Shown here piece after piece: positions 44,296 to 52,845 of a stretch of 64,000 nt of DNA. The stretch is taken from positions 1-64,000 of the forward strand of contig JAJTBE010000190.1 in assembly GCA_021287065.1 (NCBI GenBank), given 5' to 3'. The position numbers were made by a program, and so were the translations under genes. How positions within the stretch are numbered: the first letter of the stretch is position 1; each line of letters begins with the position of its first letter. The notes beneath the pieces were generated by a model. It made no database searches, had not been told where the DNA came from, and was given only the letters and a program-made list of their open reading frames with translations. Origin of the DNA: Bacillota bacterium (GTDB taxonomy: Bacteria > Vulcanimicrobiota > JAJTBE01).

Positions 44296-44979
44296 TTATT
44301 CCAGAACCATTTCCTCACCGGGTTTAAGAACAACACCGTTGGCACGGGTTTTGTTCTCAAGTTTTTCCCTGAATACAACCGGATCAGCTTCGATAGGCGG
44401 GAAAGTGTTGTAATGCATGGGAATTGCATTTGAGCAGTTGAGAAGTCTTGCTGCTTCCACTGCGTCGTCAATATCCATGACATAATTTCCACCAATCGGC
44501 AGAAGAGCTGTATCAACACGGTAAAGCCTGCTGATTAGTTCCATATCCCCAAATATGCAGGTATCACCGGCATGGTAAATATGATGCCCATAAAAGTTGA
44601 TTACAAACCCTACGGGATGCCCGGTATAAACTCCATCACCAGTTGAAGATGAGTGGAATGCAGGCACTATCTTGACCCAGCCGAACTCGAAGGGGATTTT
44701 TCCGCCCATATGGGCTGAAATTCCCTTTGCGCCTTTTGCCATACAATAGTTAACCAGTTCAAACACACCAAGTATGGGAGCGCCCGTTCTTACAGAGATC
44801 TCAACGGCATCGCCGATATGATCTCCATGTCCATGGGTTACAAGAATGAGAGTGGGTTTTAGTTCATCACTTTTTACAGCAGCCAGTGGGTTGCCGGTAA
44901 GAAAGGGATCTATGAGGATCCTTTCCTTATCATTGCTTATCATAAAGCATGAATGCCCAAGAAATCTGATTGTTTTCAT
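44296..44979 (-). CDS. metal-dependent hydrolase, MBL fold (UPF0173/UlaG-like)
   Basis: This 227-residue protein has the metallo-beta-lactamase motif THGHGDH, a second His in HAGDT and further His residues in SAIPMHYNTFP. It opens MKTIRFLGHSCFMI, typical of the UlaG/UPF0173 branch of small hydrolases of unknown substrate. The ATG at 44979 has GGAGGT seven bases upstream; the longer frame to 45045 has none. Confidence 0.88.
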   Translation of the reverse strand: MKTIRFLGHSCFMISNDKERILIDPFLTGNPLAAVKSDELKPTLILVTHGHGDHIGDAVEISVRTGAPILGVFELVNYCMAKGAKGISAHMGGKIPFEFGWVKIVPAFHSSSTGDGVYTGHPVGFVINFYGHHIYHAGDTCIFGDMELISRLYRVDTALLPIGGNYVMDIDDAVEAARLLNCSNAIPMHYNTFPPIEADPVVFREKLENKTRANGVVLKPGEEMVLE

Positions 44980-45123
44980 AACATACCTCCACCAACATTT
45001 ATAAACAAAAATAGAACGAAAAAATTCCTGTTTTATTATCGCCACTTTTCGTGAAATGCAGGATCTATCCTCCAGATTTTGAATTGTTTGATTATATAAT
45101 TGCGTAATATTTGGAGGAAAACA

Positions 45124-45696
45124 ATGTCAGTTCGGATTTCTCATATAGTCGTTGGTATTTATCAGGAAAACACGTATTTTCTCAAAGCTGATGACAATTC
45201 AACAGTAGTTGTGGATCCCGGCGGAAGCGGCAAAGAGATAGAAAAATACATCAATGACAATGGTCTGAAAGTTTCAATGGTCATAAACACCCACGGACAC
45301 CCGGATCATACGGAAGCAAACAAATACATGAAAGAAAAATACGGAATGCCGGTTTATATCCACCCTGAAGATGCCCAATTATTCGGCATTACATACGATC
45401 AGCCTCTAACAGACGGTCAGGAAATTGATTTTAACGGCAACAAATTAAAAATCATGCTCACACCGGGACACACTTTCGGTTCAGTCTGCATAAAAGGCGA
45501 CGGTTTTCTTATCACAGGAGATACGATTTTTGAAGGCACCATCGGCAGAACAGACCTCGGCGGCGATTCAAGGGTGATGATGCACACACTGAAAACAAAA
45601 TTCAACGATATACCCGATGAAACAGTCCTCTATCCCGGACATGGCGATTCAACAACCATGGGTAACGAAAGAAAATTCAATCCGTATCTGAGCTAA
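45124..45696 (+). CDS. MBL-fold hydrolase (glyoxalase II-like)
   Basis: This 190-residue hydrolase has NTHGHPDHTEANK, LTPGHTFGSVCIK, GDTIFEGTIGRTDLGG and LYPGHGDSTTMGNERKFNPYL, the single-domain YcbL/GloB-like set. Such enzymes open thioesters of glutathione or similar, or act on other small esters; the true substrate is unknown. GGAGG lies seven bases before the ATG at 45124. A divergent UlaG-like gene lies 144 bases away. Confidence 0.88.
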   Translation: MSVRISHIVVGIYQENTYFLKADDNSTVVVDPGGSGKEIEKYINDNGLKVSMVINTHGHPDHTEANKYMKEKYGMPVYIHPEDAQLFGITYDQPLTDGQEIDFNGNKLKIMLTPGHTFGSVCIKGDGFLITGDTIFEGTIGRTDLGGDSRVMMHTLKTKFNDIPDETVLYPGHGDSTTMGNERKFNPYLS

Positions 45697-45723
45697 TTTA
45701 TTCCAATTGATGGAAATATGAAA

Positions 45724-45759
45724 GCAGCCTTGATTTTAAATATGCAGGGCTGTTTTTTT
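45724..45759 (+). terminator. terminator candidate after the MBL gene
   Basis: CAGCC pairs with GGCTG over an 18-base loop and is followed by T7 (45753-45759). The stem is short. It lies 28 bases after the stop codon. Confidence 0.55.
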
Positions 45760-45989
45760 GCTGAAAATAAATGGAATTATCTCCGGAATTAAATGACACA
45801 GAAGTAAACCCGGTGTTGGTTCCAGGAGCATGCGGGCATATTGATATCGTCCCTGCAGTTGCCGTTATGTTTCCGTTTTTGGGGTTTGAAAGGGGGAGCA
45901 GGTTGGTTGTGTAGGCGGACCGGCATGTCCACCTGCGCTGTAAACTCAAACCACAATACCTCTGTAAACACGGCAATCCGCCGCCAATT
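45760..45989. other. gene-free stretch with degenerate hairpin repeats
   Basis: The A/T-rich part (45760-45895) shows nothing. The 45905-45950 part is a degenerate GGCGGACC hairpin module like those at 7711 and 46634. Confidence 0.45.
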
Positions 45990-46045
45990 GTAGGGGAGAG
46001 CCTGTGTGCTCTCCCGCACCCAACTATCTCCAACCGCCAGCAACC
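45990..46045 (-). repeat. hairpin module M3 (minus-strand copy)
   Basis: On the minus strand it reads CTGGCGGTTGG..., then GCGGGAGAGC-loop-GCTCTCCCCTACA. The same order occurs on the plus strand at 46479-46531 and 54139-54191. Confidence 0.6.
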
Positions 46046-46138
46046 CTCATCACCACAAATATTGCCAATTATTTCCGAATCGCAGGTGTTGCCGCCCTGA
46101 ATCACCAAAGCCAATCGCAAATAAACTGCCAGTAAACC

Positions 46139-46441
46139 CCAATGCCCATGAATTAAGGCATGGATTTACCTGATTAATCACGAGTATTGGGACGGTTTGC
46201 CCAGCTCCCGGAGAAAACTTTTAAAAAAGTTTCCTCGCGCCCACCCTGCGGGCAGGCACCCGCCATCCCAAACTTTTGGAATTGGGGACCGACCAGGGGA
46301 TTAGGACCGACGGGGTTTGGGGGACCGTCAGAGGAGACCACGCTTTTTTGGAAAAGCGAGGTCTCCTCCGAACCTCCTCCCTTGAAAAACAGGAGTATTG
46401 GGATGGGGATTTGAGTAAATTCTGTTAATTCAGTGACATTG
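46139..46441 (+). mobile_element. MITE-like element, family 1, copy F (303 bp, long subfamily)
   Basis: The left end reads CCAATGCCCATGAATTAA (46139-46156) and the right end TTAATTCAGTGACATTGC, an imperfect inverted repeat. The interior has the GC-rich insert (CCCACCCTGCGGGCAGG at about 46240) not found in copies C and E, which explains the 20-bp length difference. The shared hairpins follow in order. No ORF is credible inside. Confidence 0.75.
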
Positions 46442-46478
46442 CAGTACCCCCTATGACCACAGGTTTTGCAGGGAATTG

Positions 46479-46531
46479 CTGGCGGTTGGCGGGAGGTTGT
46501 TGCGGGAGAGCACATTGGCTCTCCCCTACAG
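46479..46531 (+). repeat. hairpin module M3 (plus-strand copy)
   Basis: CTGGCGGTTGGCGGGAGG, then GGGAGAGC-loop-GCTCTCCCC and TACAG. It differs from 54139-54191 at one base in this span. Confidence 0.65.
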
Positions 46532-46633
46532 TTAGCGGGGGATTACCTTGTTTTTTGGAGGATTTGGGGGTTGAATCTGATAGTAGATAGGGTTTGACGG
46601 GAAGAAGGATTTGTGGAATAGGTTTCGGTGGGG

Positions 46634-46703
46634 GCGGACCCGTTGGGTCCGCGTCGGGGTTGTAAACCTCTCCCACAGTCGCTGGAGCTTGCCGTTATGT
46701 GGT
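46634..46703 (+). repeat. GC-rich double-hairpin module next to hxsC
   Basis: GCGGACC-CGTT-GGGTCCGC (46634-46652) and GGGGTT-GTA-AACCTC (46656-46670) match the module at 7711; the stems are kept and the loops vary. The tail GAGCTTGCCGTTATGTGGTTT runs into the hxsC stop codon. Confidence 0.6.
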
Positions 46704-47837
46704 TTACAGAGGTTTTATATGTTCCGGTTTTTTAACTGAGGTTGCGAAGAAGCCGCAGCATTCGTTGCTTTTTGTGCAATCATTGCATTCGGGGACAAAT
46801 GTTTTTTTCCAGCCGGAGATGCTGTCCCTTGCAAAGGATCTTATATTTTCAGGGAGAGAACACAGGGGGATATTGAAGATTGATACATTTATCAGCCGCT
46901 GGTGAAGGAAAGTAACGGCCTGCGCAAGTTCTTCCGCATAATCCACAGGATCAATCCAGACATTTTCAAGGTTTCGGGAGGCAACACCGGAAGTTTCCAT
47001 TCCCATAAAAGCAACATGAACTGCAAAGGGGAAATTCCAGAAAATAAAATGAGCGAGGTCTTTCAGGCGTTTACTGTTCTGCTTTACCATAACCACACGG
47101 ATTTCCACCGGTCTTTTAAACCTGATGAGATTATGAATTCCCCTGATACTCTGGCTGAATGAACCGGAGGCGCCGGTTATTGCATCATGTTCCACATCGT
47201 TATCCGCGTAAAGTGGAATACAGAAGAGAGTGCGGGCAGGGCAGTTTTTCAGAACTTTTGCAACAACATCAAAATCCGCAAGAATCCTTCCGTTTGTGAG
47301 AAGCTGAATGGAAACATCAGGAAAACGTTTCTGGCAGACATCAAAAAGTTCAATAAGTTTTTCCGGAAGAAGCAGCGGTTCGCCGCCTGTAATACCGAAA
47401 GAAAGCGAAGGCTTTTCATCAATCAGGGACAGAACGCTTTTTGCCGTTTCATAATGATGCTCAGGCTTGGTTTCAGGGGTCTGGGGGCACATTATACAAT
47501 CAGAATTGCAGTAATCAGTGACAAAAACCGCATTATGGCGGGATGCACTCTCCCAGATAAGCTGAAGTTCGCCATTGGGAAGAATTTTTACGATATCTCC
47601 GGCATTGAGACCGGATATGAAATCCTCCGGTATTTCGTAAAGTCCGGGGATCGGTTCTTCTTCGTCCACTGGAAAACGAGCAAGAACAAAAGCTTCGCTT
47701 TCCGGAGCCTGTTCGTCAGCAGCCAGTGCAACAGCGCCATGTTCTTTTAAAACAGGCAGAAAATCACCGCTCATCTTTAAAATTATGGTACGGCCGATTT
47801 TAAATGGTACAGCATTAATTACTTTCACAATTATCAC
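46704..47837 (-). CDS. hxsC: His-Xaa-Ser system radical SAM maturase HxsC
   Basis: This 377-residue radical SAM protein has Cys110-x3-Cys114-x2-Cys117 (CNSDCIMC) after an N-terminal domain of about 100 residues typical of HxsC, and ends with CNDCTKSNECCGFF, the likely auxiliary cluster region. HxsB and HxsC are the paired maturases of the His-Xaa-Ser system, known only from bioinformatics. Its start lies inside hxsB (overlap about 23 bases); GTG at 47837 or 47828 are both possible, AGGTG lying near. The stop codon is supplied by bases that look repeat-derived (GGTTTACAGAGG). Confidence 0.86.
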   Translation of the reverse strand: MIIVKVINAVPFKIGRTIILKMSGDFLPVLKEHGAVALAADEQAPESEAFVLARFPVDEEEPIPGLYEIPEDFISGLNAGDIVKILPNGELQLIWESASRHNAVFVTDYCNSDCIMCPQTPETKPEHHYETAKSVLSLIDEKPSLSFGITGGEPLLLPEKLIELFDVCQKRFPDVSIQLLTNGRILADFDVVAKVLKNCPARTLFCIPLYADNDVEHDAITGASGSFSQSIRGIHNLIRFKRPVEIRVVMVKQNSKRLKDLAHFIFWNFPFAVHVAFMGMETSGVASRNLENVWIDPVDYAEELAQAVTFLHQRLINVSIFNIPLCSLPENIRSFARDSISGWKKTFVPECNDCTKSNECCGFFATSVKKPEHIKPL

Positions 47838-49290
47838 ACCTGATATCTTCCTGATGAATCCAGGACCAGAATACCTTTATCACTTCTTCATTATTTTCCA
47901 GCAGTTTTTCAAAGATATAATCCATTACGCCCATATTTTTCCGGCAGAACTCGCTGGCGGGCCTTCTGCCCCTGATATCTCCGGATTCGGCGTAATAACG
48001 GACCGGATCAGCACCGCAGTATGCCTGATAGGCACAATGGGCGCAAAGGGAAAGGTTTTCAACGCAGCTGTTTCTGACAAGTTCCCTTATTACTTCGCCA
48101 TTGAATATTTTATCATAGGAGTCCTGAAGGACATTTCCCATCAGGAAGCGTTTGTTCCCCATTCTGGCAAGCATTCTGCCCTCATCTGCGGGGTAAACTT
48201 CTCCGTTGAAATCATAAACGGCACCGCTGATTCCTGCTCCTGAGGGCGACTGGAGATCAACAAAGCCGGTGGAAAACGGAGTAAGAATGCGCATAAGCAG
48301 CAGTTCTGTGTAAAGTTCGGCAAAATAAATCCCCTTTAAGTTGAGGGAAATTATATAATCCAGAGCTTCTCTGTATGCTTTGATAAAATCTCCCACATCG
48401 TAGCCTATGGCATCATTATTTTTTACAGCAAAGCCATAAGGACTGAGGCTTCTCAGGAAAATTTTGCGGAAACCGTGTTCCCGGTAATGATCGATAACTT
48501 CAGGAAGCCTGTTCAGGTTGTCTTTTGTGATAGTCAGTAGAGCGCAGCAGGCTCCGGGACCAAGTATGCTTCTGTAAAATTCGAGATTTTTTATAAATCT
48601 GTCATAGCTGCTCTTTCCGTCACGGCTTATCCTGTGCAAATCGTGGCAGTCCTTCGGACCATCAAGGGATGTGGAGAATGAAATTTTGTGCTCTTTGCAG
48701 AAATACGCCCATTTTTCCTCGGCATGCATAAGGTTTGAGCAGATAACAAAACTCAGATCCTTGCCGAGGGTTTTATTTATTTCTTCTGCTCTTTTTACAA
48801 TCAGTTCAATAATGGGCCAGTTAAGTGTAGGTTCGCCGCCCTGAAACTCGATTTTGATTCCGGGTGAAGGCGACTGCATTATAATATCCACTGTTTTTTC
48901 GGCGATTTCGGGGGTCATATCCATACCATGCGCTGTGGTGTCTGAACTCGACGCCTGACAGTAATCACAGATGCAGTTGCAGCGGGCAGTGGCGACAACC
49001 ATATGGAGTGATGTAAATGATTTGAGGTATGCTTTTTTTGACCGGAGTTTTACCGACAACAGTTCCACGGCAAGATCCACATCACCATCGGCAACAATAT
49101 GCATACCTTTGAGAGGATAATAAAGTTCTCCGAGTTCTTCAGGATATTTTGCGTTAATCAGCTTCGAAAACTCATCGGCTGTGAGAATTCTGAATTCCCC
49201 GCAAAGGTTCACAAGGAGAACACCGGAGTCGTCCATTTTTTTATATTGAAATGGTAAAAGAGAGAGAGTTTTTTTCTCGTAAACTGTCAT
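47815..49290 (-). CDS. hxsB: His-Xaa-Ser system radical SAM maturase HxsB
   Basis: This 491-residue radical SAM/SPASM protein has Cys104-x3-Cys108-x2-Cys111 after an N-terminal domain of about 100 residues, with the FQGGEPTLNW segment, and a cysteine-rich C-terminal SPASM region (CVENLSLCAHCAYQAYCGAD, plus a late EFC and CDNC). That arrangement matches HxsB. Its ATG overlaps the hxsD stop in ATGA, so translation is coupled. SPASM clusters usually let radical SAM enzymes modify peptide side chains. Here the likely target is the HxsA tail. Confidence 0.88.
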   Translation of the reverse strand: MTVYEKKTLSLLPFQYKKMDDSGVLLVNLCGEFRILTADEFSKLINAKYPEELGELYYPLKGMHIVADGDVDLAVELLSVKLRSKKAYLKSFTSLHMVVATARCNCICDYCQASSSDTTAHGMDMTPEIAEKTVDIIMQSPSPGIKIEFQGGEPTLNWPIIELIVKRAEEINKTLGKDLSFVICSNLMHAEEKWAYFCKEHKISFSTSLDGPKDCHDLHRISRDGKSSYDRFIKNLEFYRSILGPGACCALLTITKDNLNRLPEVIDHYREHGFRKIFLRSLSPYGFAVKNNDAIGYDVGDFIKAYREALDYIISLNLKGIYFAELYTELLLMRILTPFSTGFVDLQSPSGAGISGAVYDFNGEVYPADEGRMLARMGNKRFLMGNVLQDSYDKIFNGEVIRELVRNSCVENLSLCAHCAYQAYCGADPVRYYAESGDIRGRRPASEFCRKNMGVMDYIFEKLLENNEEVIKVFWSWIHQEDIRCDNCESN

Positions 49291-49628
49291 ATATTCTTTT
49301 TCCGTTCTTCAAGCGGAAGAAATGCATGGCGGTATATAATCTCCCGCAGATTGCCTGTTCTTTCCATCAGATTCATACGAACCTGATCTTCAAGTGCGTC
49401 GTTGATTAAGCCAAGAATTGCATTTTTCGCATCATCGGCACTGATTCCGTCTTTGCCCTGAAGCATAACTGACAGGGAGTTATTTTCCCAGGGGTCAATT
49501 TTTACGACGAACCGATCATTCAACCGCTGCGAAGCTGAAAGCAAAGCTTCCTGCGAATAGATATCCAGCGAAAACACCACCCGGTATAAACCCGGCGATA
49601 ATTCCTCTATGAGTTCCTTCTGCTGCAT
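49287..49628 (-). CDS. hxsD: His-Xaa-Ser system protein HxsD
   Basis: This 113-residue protein has the HxsD layout: an N-terminal beta-rich half (YRVVFSLDIYSQEALLSASQ...) and a C-terminal Asn-Leu-Arg-Glu-Ile-Ile motif, matching the LLNDYxLRE-type signature of HxsD. In the known system it is the small partner; binding of the peptide or of the maturases is plausible but unproven. It starts 41 bases after hxsA and overlaps hxsB by 4 bases. The ribosome binding site (GGGAG, 11+ bases upstream) is loose. Confidence 0.82.
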   Translation of the reverse strand: MQQKELIEELSPGLYRVVFSLDIYSQEALLSASQRLNDRFVVKIDPWENNSLSVMLQGKDGISADDAKNAILGLINDALEDQVRMNLMERTGNLREIIYRHAFLPLEERKKNI

Positions 49629-49669
49629 TACGATAATTCTCTCTCCCTCTGTGTTTTATAAATGGAATC

Positions 49670-49978
49670 TTACCAGCTATTCCAGTGGGAACCGTGGTTC
49701 GAATGTGAATAGTGGTTGCTATGAGACCAGTGATTCCAGTGTACCGGTGCCAGTTTGCCGCCGGAAGCATCCTTGCCCTCAAGAGTGAGGGTGTAATCAC
49801 TAAGATTATGCTGCAGATAAACCGGACTTTCCTGATCTATCTGTTCAACCGACTTTTCAACAGCAGGCTGTTCCTTTGTTTCTGACTTAATCTGATCAGC
49901 TTTTGCGGGGTCGCTCATTGAGCCGAGAAGACCCAGACACATCATGCCGCCAGCTACATATTTCATAAACTTAGACAT
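49670..49978 (-). CDS. hxsA: HxsA-like peptide precursor with His-Xaa-Ser/Asn tail
   Basis: This 102-residue protein has a hydrophobic N-terminus (about 1-27, ending Asp-Pro-Ala-Lys-Ala), a polar middle (28-79) and a C-terminal tail from His80 made of His-Xaa-Asn/His-Xaa-Ser steps: HWN, HWS, HSN, HYS, HSN, HGS, HWN, then SW. In the His-Xaa-Ser system such repeats are the presumed target of HxsB/HxsC. Here Asn and Ser alternate in the third position and aromatic residues fill several second positions. GGAGG lies before the ATG. The hydrophobic N-terminus suggests export. Confidence 0.87.
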   Translation of the reverse strand: MSKFMKYVAGGMMCLGLLGSMSDPAKADQIKSETKEQPAVEKSVEQIDQESPVYLQHNLSDYTLTLEGKDASGGKLAPVHWNHWSHSNHYSHSNHGSHWNSW

Positions 49979-50017
49979 GCTTATTCCTCCTCATTACAAC
50001 CCATAATTACGGATTGC

Positions 50018-50638
50018 TTATTTTGCCAGACTGTTTTCAACAGTTTTGTTCTCAACTTTTCCGTCGGGATGAGTGATGGTGAACTGACCGTGAGGCATTC
50101 CATTTACAAATGTTCCCTGATACTTTGTTCCATCAGCGGTTGTAAATGTTCCTTTTCCGTCTCTTACGCCATCTTTAAACTCTCCATCAAAACTGGCTCC
50201 ATTTTTCCATGTGAGAACGCCATGTCCATTTTCCTTACCGTTTTTAACATCGCCTTTGTATTTTCTGCCGTCTGCCCAAGCAACTTCGCCGGCGCCATTG
50301 GCTTTGCCATCTTTAAAGTCTGCTGTTCCTGTAACAGCTGCTTTACCCTGTTTGTAAAGTTCGAATGAGCATTTGCCTTCAGCTTTGCCCTTTACGAAGG
50401 TTCCTTCGATTTTCTCGCTGAGGACGCCGTCTTCAAACCATTTCATTGTTCCTTTGCCATCTGCAAAACCGTCTTTAGTTCCGCCTGCCCATTCCACTGT
50501 AATAACCGGATGGGGACTCCAGACCTTTACCTTTGATTTTTTGTCAGTTATCCACTCCCCTGCCATCACACCTGTGCATATAACCAGGGTCAGAATCAGA
50601 CTGAGGAAAATTGTCCATTTGGCTTTTACTGCCGACAT
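50018..50638 (-). CDS. secreted MORN-repeat protein next to the Hxs genes
   Basis: This 206-residue protein has a signal peptide (about 1-30, Gly-Val-Met-Ala) followed by about six MORN repeats (YKGDVKNGKENGHGVLTWKNG, FDGEFKDGVRDGKGTFTTADG and others). The ATG at 50638 has a GGGGG site upstream; the longer frame to 50725 does not. It ends 39 bases upstream of the hxsA start and shares its direction. MORN repeats bind lipids or proteins in studied cases; a scaffold or partner for the exported Hxs product is inference. Confidence 0.82.
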   Translation of the reverse strand: MSAVKAKWTIFLSLILTLVICTGVMAGEWITDKKSKVKVWSPHPVITVEWAGGTKDGFADGKGTMKWFEDGVLSEKIEGTFVKGKAEGKCSFELYKQGKAAVTGTADFKDGKANGAGEVAWADGRKYKGDVKNGKENGHGVLTWKNGASFDGEFKDGVRDGKGTFTTADGTKYQGTFVNGMPHGQFTITHPDGKVENKTVENSLAK

Positions 50639-50803
50639 TATTATTCCCCCTTTCAGAGTTTCACAAATTTTCGACAGATCGACCTGTCCTCGTTCTGCCA
50701 AATTCATGTTTGATAATTTCTGCAAAACCTGTTTTTATCCTTGCCATTTTCCCATTTTGTTATGATTTGGGAATAAAAAAAAATAGTATGTCGCCCGAAA
50801 TAC

Positions 50804-50829
50804 AAAAAGGCGCTGATTACTCAACGCCT
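50804..50829 (-). terminator. terminator after the initiator tRNA gene
   Basis: On the minus strand AGGCG pairs with CGCCT over a short loop and is followed by five T residues. It begins 10 bases after the tRNA 3' end, so it would end the tRNA transcript before the MORN gene. Confidence 0.75.
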
Positions 50830-50838
50830 GTATAAACT

Positions 50839-50914
<76 letters not shown>

Positions 50915-50983
50915 GCAACATTTGTATTATAACCTTTTGGCAGAATTTGTCAATAGATATTTCAAAATAAACACGTTTATTTT

Positions 50984-52825
50984 TCAACGGTGGAACATAC
51001 GATCCATGTGTTCCCTTGATATCTTTACCACCACAGGTCTTCCATGGGGGCAATAATTTGAATAGTCCATACTGACCAGCTCATTGACCAGCTTATTCAT
51101 TTCTTCCAGCGTAAGACTATCGCCGGCTCTGACTGAAGCTTTACATGCGATGGTGGAACGGAGTTTTTCGAAAAATGCGGTAAGGTTTCTGTAAGGTTCC
51201 CCCTCGGCAGCCTCTTCCATAACCGCCATAAGGGTTTCTTTACGATCCAGATTTCTGAAGCCATAGGGAACAGCTTTTATCAGGAATGTGCTTCCTCCAA
51301 ACGGTTCTATTTCAAAGCCAAGTTCCTCAAAGAAGTTCTGTTTGTCTTTCAGAAAGTTGAACAGAGTATGAGGCAGATCCATAACTATCGGAAAAAGAAG
51401 TTTCTGGGACTGATAATCCCCTGTTCCGATTCGGGATAGTTTTTCATAATTAATGCGTTCGTGGGCGGTATGTTGATCAACAAGCCACAGTTCTTCGTGG
51501 AATTTGCCGATGATATAGGTCTTCCTTATCTGGGCAAAAGCCTGAAATCCGGAATCGGAAATACCTGCAGATTTATGCTCTCCTCCTGAAGGTTCCGTTT
51601 CCGGCAGAAATCCAGCATCATCAAGGAGGTTTGTCTGTCCGGGGAGATCTTTGTTTTCCACTACAGGAGGCGCCGGTATGGAAATATCTGAAATATTATC
51701 AAAGAAGCTTACATCCTGCTGAGTCTGTCCCTGCACATAAGGCTGCACTCCAGTGTGAGATGATGAAGAGTGCCCTCCCCTGTAGCTGCCACCTGAACCG
51801 AAGTTTTCGGAAAACCCCGGTATAACCGGTGAATATCCGAATCCCTTCAGGCTTTTTCTTATGGCGTCCCTGACGGCTCTGAAAACTTCCCCTGCGTTGG
51901 CAAATCTGACTTCCATTTTGTTTGGATGAACATTAACATCCATTTCTCCGGGGACTAAATCCGCAAAAACAAGGGCAAGGGGGAATTTGCCTGAAGGTAT
52001 GAGCGGGGAAAAACCTTCCTGAACAGCTTGTCCTATCAGCTGGCTTTTGATATAGCGGTTGTTGGCAAAAAACAACTGATATGATCTCTGGGTTTTGAAT
52101 TTTTCCGGGGGACATATCCAGCCGGAAATACGAATAGACGATGTTTCATTTTCTATGAAAATCAGTTCGGAGCTAATGGGCATTCCCCATATATTCAGAA
52201 TTCTTTCCTTAATTCCCATTGTATCCGGAAAATCAAGCATATCCCTGCCGTTGCTTTTGAGCCGGAAAGCTATTTCAGGATTGACGAGGGCGAGTTTCTG
52301 AGCAATGCTGATTATCCACGCAGTCTCAGAAGACGGGCTTTTCATGAATTTTTTTCTTGCGGGAAGATTAAAGAAGAGGTCTTTGACAGAAATCAGAGTG
52401 CCCGGAGGGCATCCCACAGGTGCGGGATCAGGAAATTCGCCGGCTTCTCCGCTTATAGCGTATCCATGGGAGGCGTCTTTTTCCCTTGTAATAATTTCCA
52501 TGCGGGAAACAGCGGCAATACTGGGGAGTGCTTCTCCCCTGAAGCCGAAGGTGCGGATGGAATCCAGTTCGTCAATATCCCGGATTTTACTGGTGGCAAA
52601 GCGCAGGACAGCAAGCTTGAGGTCTTCCTCTGCCATGCCCATTCCATCGTCCATAATTTCGATTAGTTTCTGTCCGCCTTCTTCAAGATTGATCTGAATA
52701 TGGCGGGATCCCGCATCGATTGAGTTTTCCACAAGTTCCTTTACAACCGATGCGGGTCTTTCTACTACTTCACCTGCTGCGATTTTTTCCGAGGTTGATT
52801 TATCGAGTACTTTTACTTTTGCCAA
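50984..52825 (-). CDS. mutL: DNA mismatch repair protein MutL
   Basis: This 613-residue protein has the GHKL ATPase motifs ENSIDAGS, DDGMGM and TFGFRGEALPSIAA, and a C-terminal dimerisation domain. The metal-dependent nicking motif is DQHTAHERINYE from Asp450, so the canonical DQHA is DQHT here, with the CPHGRP motif near the end. It coordinates strand removal in methyl-independent mismatch repair. The start is TTG at 52825 with AGGTG upstream. mutS is not in the window. Confidence 0.95.
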   Translation of the reverse strand: MAKVKVLDKSTSEKIAAGEVVERPASVVKELVENSIDAGSRHIQINLEEGGQKLIEIMDDGMGMAEEDLKLAVLRFATSKIRDIDELDSIRTFGFRGEALPSIAAVSRMEIITREKDASHGYAISGEAGEFPDPAPVGCPPGTLISVKDLFFNLPARKKFMKSPSSETAWIISIAQKLALVNPEIAFRLKSNGRDMLDFPDTMGIKERILNIWGMPISSELIFIENETSSIRISGWICPPEKFKTQRSYQLFFANNRYIKSQLIGQAVQEGFSPLIPSGKFPLALVFADLVPGEMDVNVHPNKMEVRFANAGEVFRAVRDAIRKSLKGFGYSPVIPGFSENFGSGGSYRGGHSSSSHTGVQPYVQGQTQQDVSFFDNISDISIPAPPVVENKDLPGQTNLLDDAGFLPETEPSGGEHKSAGISDSGFQAFAQIRKTYIIGKFHEELWLVDQHTAHERINYEKLSRIGTGDYQSQKLLFPIVMDLPHTLFNFLKDKQNFFEELGFEIEPFGGSTFLIKAVPYGFRNLDRKETLMAVMEEAAEGEPYRNLTAFFEKLRSTIACKASVRAGDSLTLEEMNKLVNELVSMDYSNYCPHGRPVVVKISREHMDRMFHR

Positions 52826-52845
52826 GAGATTTCACCTGAGATTAA

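Noticed and set aside
46174-46676. Open frames in the repeat island before hxsC
   Set aside because: They cover the family 1 element and hairpin modules and vary between copies.
47187-47750. 187-codon plus-strand frame opposite hxsC
   Set aside because: It is antisense to a well-supported radical SAM gene and has no ribosome binding site.
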